From Sphingomonadaceae bacterium PASS1 (GTDB taxonomy: Bacteria > Pseudomonadota > Alphaproteobacteria > Sphingomonadales > Sphingomonadaceae): a stretch of DNA of 64,000 nucleotides. The notes below the pieces were generated by a model. It worked only from the letters and a program-made list of their open reading frames with translations. It made no database searches and was not told where the DNA came from. Within the stretch, counting starts at the first letter, position 1, and each line of letters opens with the position of its first letter. The stretch spans positions 1 to 64,000 of the forward strand of contig NKIR01000011.1 of NCBI GenBank assembly GCA_002255985.1, read 5' to 3'. Below, one piece after another: positions 1 to 6,028 of the stretch. Position numbers and translations under genes: made by a program.

Positions 1-1
1 C

Positions 2-508
2 GACGCTTTCACAGGCCAGGTGCTGAGTAGGGCACTCGGGTTGTATCAATGCAGATCGTGCAAGGTCTATTATCACTCTGAAAGCTACCAAGTTCTTCGG
101 CAGGAGAATAGCTCCCAATGCGTAGCATGTGGGTCCAGTTCTATTGTTTCGATTACGGCTGGGCAGCAGGGTGTAGCCGGCGGGCGCGACTACAATCCTG
201 AAGTCATAACTTTAGCGAATTTCAGATCACATTTCAACAGAGTGGTAACATTCGAAGGCGCTGTTAACAGTGTGAAAGTGAGCCGCCGTGGTAAAGATTA
301 TGCCGTTATGTTTGAGAATGCTATTTGGGCTAAAGGCCTGAAATTGGTATTCTTCAAGGGCAGCGTAGGAGCGGTTGGCGGGCCTTCGTTTATCAAAGGC
401 CTTTCGGGTTCAACCGTAAGGGTTCGTGGTCTGCTCGTGAACCATCCAAGTTTTGGTCCTCAAATTATCATAACCCAGCGCAGTATGATTTTGGAGATAC
501 GCCGGTGA
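2..508 (+). CDS. Zinc-finger plus OB-fold protein of ubiquitin-like operon (5' partial)
   Basis: The reading frame is open to the left edge, so the true start may lie outside the window; the first internal start is a GTG at 20. Numbered from that GTG, Cys11-x2-Cys14, His19 and Cys34-x2-Cys37 form a compact treble-clef or RING-like zinc site. Residues about 62-160 alternate strands in the manner of an OB fold (for example VTFEGAVNSVKVS and STVRVRGLLV), a type that often binds nucleic acid. The stop overlaps the next start as GTGA, so it is translationally coupled to the J-domain gene and belongs to the conjugation operon. A role as an E3-like or target-recruiting factor is only inference; one zinc site instead of two argues against a classical RING. 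Confidence 0.6.
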   Translation, partial: DAFTGQVLSRALGLYQCRSCKVYYHSESYQVLRQENSSQCVACGSSSIVSITAGQQGVAGGRDYNPEVITLANFRSHFNRVVTFEGAVNSVKVSRRGKDYAVMFENAIWAKGLKLVFFKGSVGAVGGPSFIKGLSGSTVRVRGLLVNHPSFGPQIIITQRSMILEIRR

Positions 509-744
509 GATGGAAAAATCTGGATAGTGGGTTCCAAAGTCGTTTGGAGATATTTGCCGCACTCTCTCCCCATGAGGTTTTGGGTGTAGAAGTCGGTGCT
601 AATAATGCTGACATAAGGCGTTCTTATCTCGGGCTAATCAAGGCTTACCATCCTGATAGAGCAGATGCATTTATGGCCAAACACAACGAGGAAATGCTGA
701 AAATAATCAACTCAGCATATGACAAACTCAGAGAGCCAAAATGA
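505..744 (+). CDS. Small J-domain (DnaJ-like) protein in ubiquitin-like operon
   Basis: This 79-residue protein is little more than a J domain. Helix II is followed by the diagnostic His-Pro-Asp at residues 49-51 (KAYHPDRAD) and a helix III ending in NSAYDKLRE. J domains stimulate the ATPase of Hsp70 (DnaK). There is no Gly/Phe-rich linker, zinc centre or substrate-binding domain, so it should recruit Hsp70 to partners rather than hold clients itself. It starts with GTG overlapping the upstream stop, and its own stop overlaps the ATG of the E1 gene as ATGA. That double coupling suggests its product works with the conjugation enzymes, possibly remodelling a target or a complex. The fold assignment is strong; the role is inferred. 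Confidence 0.75.
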   Translation: MRWKNLDSGFQSRLEIFAALSPHEVLGVEVGANNADIRRSYLGLIKAYHPDRADAFMAKHNEEMLKIINSAYDKLREPK

Positions 745-1844
745 CCGGACGTTATCTTCGCCACGATATGATCGATTGGTTTGACCAAGCCATGGTCAGT
801 CAATCGAAGGCAATTGTGATTGGTGCTGGCGCGGTCGGAAACGAGGTTATTAAAAGCTTGGTTCTGCTTGGGGTAGGGCAAATCCACGTATGTGATTTCG
901 ATCTTATTGAGATACACAATCTCACCAGAAGCGTCTTATTCCGTGAGGAGGACGTCGGACAGCCTAAGGCTCAGGTGGCATGCGAGCGAGCAAGGCAGCT
1001 CGATCCTAACGTCCATATCACTTTCACGTATGGCGATTTCTGGGATGATTTGTCTCTTTCTCAAATCAAGCATTTTGATGCTGTCTATTGTTGTGTCGAT
1101 AACTTCGAAGCTCGCATCAGGAGCAATCTGCTATGTAGGCTTGCTGGTGTGGACCTTATCAATGTCGGGATCGACAGCAGAGCGTGTGTGGTAGAGGTGT
1201 TCCCGCTTGGCGCAGGGTCGAATGTCGCATGCTACGAATGTCACCTTCCTCATAGCGTTTACCAAAGGCTTTCTCAGAGATATTCCTGCGGACACCTTAA
1301 GAAGGTTTCATTCATCGAAAAGAAGATACCGACAACGATAGTTACATCATCCATTGCCGCAAGTTTTGCGTGTTCCGAGGGTCTGCGTCTTGCAATCGAA
1401 GGTGGAGCCAAAGAGGCATCTAGGATCTTCGTAGATACTATAAACGGCACATCCAGCAAGATAACAATGGACAAGAATGCCGAATGCGCTTGCTGCTCGC
1501 GGATCGAAAACAAGGTGAACACATTCGCTGCTCAACCCATAATTTCAGATGAGACGCAAGGCTTAGATCGTGCAATACAGATTATTGCAAGTGATCCGAT
1601 TTTAGTCGGCTATAGGATAGGCGAAACTTACACATCAGTGTTTCGTAAAGCCTCTGAATTTGACAGCGATTTCCCTGCGCAGGTCTCTGATGATCCCGGG
1701 GCAGTCGATCTTGACATCCGAGATAGTTTCACTGCAGAGGAACTTATCGGGGCCGCTGGAGGCATACCCATGCCATGCAAGTTCGTTATGGCAAACGTCG
1801 ATAATTGCACATTAGTTCTTGAATTCATAAAGGAAGAGATATGA
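741..1844 (+). CDS. E1-like ubiquitin-activating enzyme (ThiF/UBA5-like)
   Basis: This 367-residue protein has a single E1 adenylation domain. Gly28-x-Gly30-x2-Gly33 is the nucleotide loop, Asp54 follows strand 2, Asn60/Arg63 (NLTR) and Lys76 match catalytic positions of MoeB/UBA enzymes, and Asp120-Asn121 closes the site. Cys164-x2-Cys167 and Cys249-x2-Cys252 form the usual structural zinc site. The segment from CYEC through Cys183 to Pro197-Thr-Thr resembles the layout in eukaryotic UBA5, making Cys183 the best candidate for the thioester cysteine, although it sits further from PTT than I recall for UBA5. Residues about 260-367 are an extra domain I do not recognise, perhaps for E2 binding. 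Start and stop both overlap neighbours (ATGA). It should adenylate the C-terminus of the Ubl encoded next. Confidence 0.88.
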   Translation: MTGRYLRHDMIDWFDQAMVSQSKAIVIGAGAVGNEVIKSLVLLGVGQIHVCDFDLIEIHNLTRSVLFREEDVGQPKAQVACERARQLDPNVHITFTYGDFWDDLSLSQIKHFDAVYCCVDNFEARIRSNLLCRLAGVDLINVGIDSRACVVEVFPLGAGSNVACYECHLPHSVYQRLSQRYSCGHLKKVSFIEKKIPTTIVTSSIAASFACSEGLRLAIEGGAKEASRIFVDTINGTSSKITMDKNAECACCSRIENKVNTFAAQPIISDETQGLDRAIQIIASDPILVGYRIGETYTSVFRKASEFDSDFPAQVSDDPGAVDLDIRDSFTAEELIGAAGGIPMPCKFVMANVDNCTLVLEFIKEEI

Positions 1845-2095
1845 GTGAAGTGACTGTGATCATCAGAACCGCCGATCAAACTCGCAAAGCAGAGATCACA
1901 ATGGCCAGAACAAGTGTTGGCGGTGACATAATCCAAGCAGCCGTAGATAATTGGGCCCTCCCGTCCGACACAGACTATACCCTTGTCAACACATCGTCCG
2001 GCAAAGCAATTTCGCCCTCACAATCTCTCAGCGACGACCTTGTGCAGAATGGGCAAGTGCTTGAAGTCCAACCGGTGTTGGTTGCAGGATGCTGA
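1841..2095 (+). CDS. Ubiquitin-like modifier protein ending in Gly-Cys
   Basis: This 84-residue protein fits one beta-grasp domain. An N-terminal hairpin (residues 3-22) leads to a helix (about 27-38, DIIQAAVDNW), then strands around 46-57 and a final strand at 73-80. The chain ends Ala-Gly83-Cys84, so removing a single residue would expose a Gly suitable for adenylation. It resembles the YukD-type and other prokaryotic ubiquitin-like proteins more than ThiS or MoaD, because its neighbours are an E2 and a JAMM protease, not sulfur-transfer genes. Its ATG overlaps the E1 stop, and the codons for its last residues carry an AGGA placed to act as ribosome site for the E2 gene. Modifier identity is firm from context plus tail; the fold is predicted by eye. 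Confidence 0.82.
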   Translation: MSEVTVIIRTADQTRKAEITMARTSVGGDIIQAAVDNWALPSDTDYTLVNTSSGKAISPSQSLSDDLVQNGQVLEVQPVLVAGC

Positions 2096-2098
2096 TCA

Positions 2099-2737
2099 AT
2101 GAATGCGCATGACCAAAGGCGAATGCAGGATATACAAAAACTAGAAAAAATGGAGCAAGACTCAAAAGGGCGGGTGAAAGTTGCTCGCGTCAATGGAACG
2201 CCGCCTTCCGAAGTCGAGTTGCACTTCAACCTAAAAGTTGCGTCTTCAGAGCGATACCCGCAAGAGGTGGGGACGGTCACCAAGTGCGTAATCTCATTAC
2301 CCGCACGTTATCCGTTCGTTGAGCCAAGCGTAACAGTCACTACGCCAATCATTCACCCCAATATATACACTTCGGGCAAGATATGCCTTGGCCAGAAATG
2401 GATGCCTTCATTCGGCTTAGATCTTCTCGCCAAGAGGGTAATCCAAATTATAACCTATGATCCAAATGTCATAGATTTGAACCCTCCAGCAAACTCAAGT
2501 GCGGCATCTTGGTATAAAAAAGCATTAGCGCAGAATCGCAGTGCCTTTCCCACAGATAGGATGGATTTTAATTCCACAGAGAAACCGGGAGGCATCAGCT
2601 GGAAGCCCATTGCCTCAGAGCCTGCTAAGTCTATAATCAAGTGTCCTCAGTGTGCATCGGCCTTGTCTGTCCCATCTGGCAAAACGTTAGATGTTAAGTG
2701 CCCAAAATGCTCAACTGGGTTCAGGATACAATCCTAA
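2099..2737 (+). CDS. E2-like ubiquitin-conjugating enzyme with C-terminal zinc ribbon
   Basis: The 212-residue product has a UBC domain at about residues 5-150. It carries Tyr71-Pro-Phe, the His86-Pro-Asn motif, and Cys96 in GKICLG exactly ten residues after the His, as in eukaryotic E2s. Trp101-Met-Pro follows, and a helix region contains PPANSSAASWY. Cys96 should accept the modifier from the E1. After a linker, Cys182-x2-Cys185 and Cys201-x2-Cys204 make a zinc ribbon, an unusual addition that may bind a target or replace an E3 surface. An AGGA eight bases before the ATG lies inside the Ubl gene, and the stop overlaps the next start (TAATG). Classification as a canonical, catalytically competent E2 is high confidence; the ribbon's purpose is unknown. 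Confidence 0.9.
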   Translation: MNAHDQRRMQDIQKLEKMEQDSKGRVKVARVNGTPPSEVELHFNLKVASSERYPQEVGTVTKCVISLPARYPFVEPSVTVTTPIIHPNIYTSGKICLGQKWMPSFGLDLLAKRVIQIITYDPNVIDLNPPANSSAASWYKKALAQNRSAFPTDRMDFNSTEKPGGISWKPIASEPAKSIIKCPQCASALSVPSGKTLDVKCPKCSTGFRIQS

Positions 2738-3282
2738 TGCGCTGGACGGAGAAAAAGCCCGATTTTACGCCTGAAAGTGTAGATGCTGGTTTCCACTCAT
2801 TGGGCTTTCTTGAGTGCCTTAATGTTCTCACGAAGTTCCGTTCAAGGCCGGTGATCGTTTTGCAAAAAACTATCATGAAAGATATCATTGAGCATCTTAA
2901 GAAGCGTAATGTGGAAATGGGTGGTTTGCTCTTGGGTAGAGTTTTTCAAGACGTAGATTGCCCGTCTGATTTTTTCGTCACTGTTGAGAAAGTCATCCAA
3001 TCCAGTACCTTCTCATCGACCAACGTATCTTTGGAAATGGCCGCTGATGTCTGGAATGCAGCGCGGGAGCAAGGCGCTGCGGGGCAATACGTTATAGGCT
3101 GGTATCACAGCCATCCGAACCTCGGCGCTTTTTTCAGCGGAACAGATCGTCACACCCAACGATCATTTTTCAATCAAAGACACTCAGTCGGATTAGTGGT
3201 CGACCCTATCCGGAACGAGCGAAAGTTTTTTATGGGTCCCGAGAGTGATGAGTTGCCTGTCGAGCATACTATTCAGCTCTGA
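2737..3282 (+). CDS. JAMM/MPN+ (JAB) metalloprotease, predicted deconjugase
   Basis: I chose the ATG that overlaps the E2 stop (TAATG) over an in-frame ATG 39 bases upstream inside the E2 gene, giving 181 residues. The JAMM motif is complete: Glu60 in VEMGGLLLG, His124-Ser-His126-Pro, then Ser134 and Asp137 with the exact HxH-x7-S-x2-D spacing. These residues bind the catalytic zinc in Rpn11, AMSH and the bacterial Bil deubiquitinase. In this operon the likely tasks are removing the terminal Cys from the Ubl precursor and cleaving conjugates. An N-terminal stretch of about 40 residues precedes the MPN core. It is the last gene of the coupled series; the following 143 bases carry no gene I can support. 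Confidence 0.9.
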   Translation: MRWTEKKPDFTPESVDAGFHSLGFLECLNVLTKFRSRPVIVLQKTIMKDIIEHLKKRNVEMGGLLLGRVFQDVDCPSDFFVTVEKVIQSSTFSSTNVSLEMAADVWNAAREQGAAGQYVIGWYHSHPNLGAFFSGTDRHTQRSFFNQRHSVGLVVDPIRNERKFFMGPESDELPVEHTIQL

Positions 3283-3425
3283 CACTATCGGCGTTCGAAG
3301 AATGCGCCCGCTGCACGGTCACCGCGTGCAAAAAATGGCATGACGCAGGAACTATCGGGTCGTGCCATCAAGGCGTTCAGAAATCTAGGGGCTATTCACA
3401 CCTAGCACCGCAGGAGCCGCACAAT

Positions 3426-3863
3426 ATGCTTAGCACGTTCCTTTTTCTTGCCACGGTCTCAATTGTTCCATCAGGCCAGACCTTTGCGTGCACCCCGACC
3501 AGGGTCTGGGACGGAGATGGCCCTATCTGGTGCGGTGAGGGGCCTCATATAAGGCTTTCTGGCATCGCTGCGCGTGAGATGGATGGATCTTGTAGTAAGA
3601 ACCATCCTTGCCCAGAGGCTAGCGCTGTTGATGCGCGAGATGCACTGGTAAGACTGATTGGAAAACCAATTGGCAAGTCCAGCCAGGGGCACATTTTGGT
3701 AAGAGGTCCTAAAATGACCTGTAGATCGGAAGGTGGAGCTGGTGGCAACCGGACGGCAGCATGGTGTATTTCCCCGGTGGGTGGCGACATATCCTGCGGT
3801 ATGGTCAAAGGTGGATGGGCACTGAGGTGGGGACGGTACTGGAAGGCGCATCGGTGCAAATAA
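3426..3863 (+). CDS. Secreted thermonuclease (SNase)-like protein
   Basis: This 145-residue protein begins with a hydrophobic signal peptide (residues 1-21, cleavage plausible after TFA). The mature part has the staphylococcal-nuclease-like core: a VWDGDG strand, then HIRLSGIAARE, and later an Arg in GNRTAAW. Compared with SNase, the Arg of IRL and the Glu of ARE are kept, but the Asp expected in the usual GIDAPE is replaced by Ala, so activity is uncertain. Several Cys suggest disulfides and export to the periplasm. An AGGAG lies about ten bases before the ATG. It is separated by 143 bases from the JAMM gene, so I do not place it in that operon. Similar genes are common on conjugative elements, which fits the island context. 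Confidence 0.65.
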   Translation: MLSTFLFLATVSIVPSGQTFACTPTRVWDGDGPIWCGEGPHIRLSGIAAREMDGSCSKNHPCPEASAVDARDALVRLIGKPIGKSSQGHILVRGPKMTCRSEGGAGGNRTAAWCISPVGGDISCGMVKGGWALRWGRYWKAHRCK

Positions 3864-4006
3864 AACGCCGCTAAACGAGTGCGCAAAACAGCATGGAAAA
3901 AGGAACTGTGGGTTTCATCAGCCAGAATAGGCGATAGGACCTTGGCTTGGCAAAAGCGTATCCAAAGTGTACACCAGACATTATTCAATAAAGAATATGC
4001 CTATTT

Positions 4007-4020
4007 ATCAACGCGTTGAT
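4007..4020. repeat. 14-bp perfect palindrome beside tRNA-Asn 3' end
   Basis: ATCAACGCGTTGAT reads the same on both strands and ends nine bases before the encoded CCA end of the tRNA-Asn gene, on the accessory side. It could be part of an integration/excision site, a protein-binding site, or a weak five-pair stem after the tRNA. The symmetry is exact; the function is not known. Confidence 0.45.
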
Positions 4021-4029
4021 TGGCATAAA

Positions 4030-4104
4030 TGGCTCCCCGGGAGGGATTCGAACCCCCGACCAATTGATTAACAGTCAACTGCTCTACCACTGAGCTACCA
4101 GGGA
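4030..4104 (-). tRNA. tRNA-Asn (GTT)
   Basis: On the minus strand the gene starts TCCCTGG and folds as a full cloverleaf. The D arm is GCTCAGTGGTAGAGC, the anticodon loop CTGTTAA has GTT, and the T arm contains GGTTCGAATCC. The acceptor pairs TCCCTGG with CCGGGGA, the discriminator is G, and CCA is encoded. Its 3' end faces the AT-rich accessory block, the usual geometry when an element has integrated at a tRNA 3' end. Confidence 0.97.
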
Positions 4105-4178
4105 ACAGCCCGATATGCCCGGGCAGAGGCGCGCCTATAGCAGCGCTTTTTCGCATTTGGCAAGCGCCCATTGCCAGT

Positions 4179-4955
4179 TCAGACAATAAATTGTTCCATT
4201 GCAATGCGATCATCCAGTGCATGTTCGGGATCGAACAAAAGCGTGAGTGATCTATTGCGGTCTAACGCCACTTCTACTTGAGCAATGTCGCGGATTTCAC
4301 GTTGGTCGGCAACCGCGCTGACGGGGCGTTTGCTTGCCTCCAAAATGTTGATTTTGATGACATAGCGGTCAGGAAGAATGGCGCCCTTCCAACGGCGGGG
4401 CCGGAATGGACTGATGGGCGTCAGCGCCAGCAACGACGAATCGAGCGGCAAGATGGGGCCGTTGGCTGACAGATTATAGGCTGTCGAACCAGCGGGCGTT
4501 GATACCAATATGCCGTCACTGATAAGTTCGGGAATCACCGCCCGGCCATTGACAGATATCTCCAGCTTGGCCGCCTGCCTCGTTTCACGCAGCAACGACA
4601 CTTCGTTGATCGCGGGCAATGTAAACCTCTGACCGCTGATTGTTGTAATATTTGCCGTCAGGGGCCGAACGGAGAAGGATTTTGCACGCTGCAGCCGGCT
4701 GTGCAGGTCATGCAGGTTCCAGTTATTCATCAGGAAGCCAATTGTGCCCAAGTTCATTCCGTAGGCTGGAATATCACGGCGGCTTTCCAACAATTGATGC
4801 AGGACCTGCAGCATGTGGCCATCGCCGCCAAGGACGATTACGGCGTCGGCGTTATCCAGCGAAACAAAATCATGGACCGCGCGAAGTTGCGCTTCGGCCT
4901 CGCGTGCCTGCGGCGTCGCTGACGATATTATCGCAAGTTGCGTATATTTGGTCAT
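4179..4955 (-). CDS. nadK: NAD kinase
   Basis: NAD kinase phosphorylates NAD to NADP using ATP in the cytosol. The 258-residue protein has the diagnostic GGDG motif at residues 43-46, the YGMNLGTIGFL segment (65-75), Asn117-Glu118, and the Gly-rich STPAGSTAYNLSANGP region that forms the NAD site. Its length is normal for alphaproteobacterial enzymes. The ATG overlaps the stop of moaA by four bases, so the two form a short operon read away from the EAL gene. Nothing is truncated. Confidence 0.95.
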   Translation of the reverse strand: MTKYTQLAIISSATPQAREAEAQLRAVHDFVSLDNADAVIVLGGDGHMLQVLHQLLESRRDIPAYGMNLGTIGFLMNNWNLHDLHSRLQRAKSFSVRPLTANITTISGQRFTLPAINEVSLLRETRQAAKLEISVNGRAVIPELISDGILVSTPAGSTAYNLSANGPILPLDSSLLALTPISPFRPRRWKGAILPDRYVIKINILEASKRPVSAVADQREIRDIAQVEVALDRNRSLTLLFDPEHALDDRIAMEQFIV

Positions 4956-5938
4956 CCACCTGTTGCATTCATATGTCGCTTCAACCTCAAGTCAGGCTGT
5001 GCGAATTGGTTTTCGAATTCATGGCGTTGGGGTTTAAGCCGCAAAGCCGTCTGTAGCAAATGGTCGACGTCGGAAGGCACGCCTTCGCGCAATGCTTTGC
5101 GCAAATCGACGTGCAGTTCCGACCCAAGGCACATATAGATTTTGCCATCGGTGGTAAGGCGTATGCGGTTGCAATGGTCGCAGAAATTCTGGCTCATTGG
5201 CGTGATAAGGCCCAGGCGTAGCCCCAATGGTTCCACCCGCCAATATCGGGCAGGGCCCGCGCTTTTATGCGCCAGCGGATGCAGGTCATAATGTTGGCGG
5301 ATGGGCACAGTGAAGGCGTCGAGCGAGATATATTGCGCCTCGCGTTCCGATACGCCCGCTCCAAGCGGCATGGTCTCAATAAGGGTGAGATCAAAACCAT
5401 GCTCCGCGCAAAACGCCACCATGGGCATCAGCGCGTTTTCATTTTCGCCCTTTAGGGCAACCATATTGATTTTGATGGCGAGGCCATTGGCTTTCGCAGC
5501 GTGAATGCCCTTCAATACCGTTTCGAGGTCTCCCCCGCGGCTGATCGTCTTAAACTGATCCGGATCGAGCGTATCCAAGCTTACATTGATACGCTTCATA
5601 CCAGCGCTCGCAAGGATGGGCGCGAATTGTTCCAACCGGCTACCGTTGGTCGTCATCGTCAACTCTTCAAGGGTGCCGCTTTTCACATGCTGCCCAAGGA
5701 CGTTGATAAGAACGGCAATGTCACGGCGCACCAGCGGCTCGCCACCTGTCAGGCGAATTTTGCGAATGCCATGGTCAACAAACCGCGCGGTCAGCGTTGT
5801 GATTTCGTCATAGCTGAGCAACTCGGGATGCGGCAAAAAGCTCTGCATTTCGGGCATGCAATATGTGCAACGGAAATTGCAACGGTCGGTCACCGATATC
5901 CGTAAATAGTCGATACTGCGTCCAAATCCGTCGATCAT
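4952..5938 (-). CDS. moaA: GTP 3',8-cyclase MoaA
   Basis: MoaA is a radical-SAM enzyme that, with MoaC, turns GTP into cyclic pyranopterin phosphate, the first step of molybdenum cofactor synthesis. I start at the ATG giving MIDGFGRSIDYLRIS, matching family N-termini; a TTG 66 bases upstream adds 22 atypical residues. From that ATG, Cys20-x3-Cys24-x2-Cys27 binds the SAM cluster, and near the C-terminus Cys-x2-Cys (FCDHCNR) plus a later Cys (MCLG) bind the second 4Fe-4S cluster. The protein ends in Gly-Gly, which is essential in known MoaA. It overlaps nadK downstream. No other Moco gene is in the window. Confidence 0.96.
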   Translation of the reverse strand: MIDGFGRSIDYLRISVTDRCNFRCTYCMPEMQSFLPHPELLSYDEITTLTARFVDHGIRKIRLTGGEPLVRRDIAVLINVLGQHVKSGTLEELTMTTNGSRLEQFAPILASAGMKRINVSLDTLDPDQFKTISRGGDLETVLKGIHAAKANGLAIKINMVALKGENENALMPMVAFCAEHGFDLTLIETMPLGAGVSEREAQYISLDAFTVPIRQHYDLHPLAHKSAGPARYWRVEPLGLRLGLITPMSQNFCDHCNRIRLTTDGKIYMCLGSELHVDLRKALREGVPSDVDHLLQTALRLKPQRHEFENQFAQPDLRLKRHMNATGG

Positions 5939-6028
5939 TTTTGCGATGTAAGCCGAAAAGCTTGCGCTACCAAGCTGAATTAATTTGCCGAAAGGTTTCA
6001 GCAAGTTTTAAGCTGCTATGGTCGCTAC

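Noticed and set aside
741-1844. E1-like gene as MoeB/ThiF for cofactor synthesis, given moaA nearby
   Set aside because: It is coupled to E2 and JAMM genes on an accessory block separated from moaA by a tRNA; no MoaD/ThiS or sulfur carrier genes accompany it.
3426-3863. Nuclease-like gene as seventh member of the Ubl operon
   Set aside because: A 143-base gap, an own ribosome site and a signal peptide set it apart from the overlapping cytosolic genes.
4001-4222. Small minus-strand frame across tRNA-Asn
   Set aside because: It translates through the tRNA gene and is a shadow.
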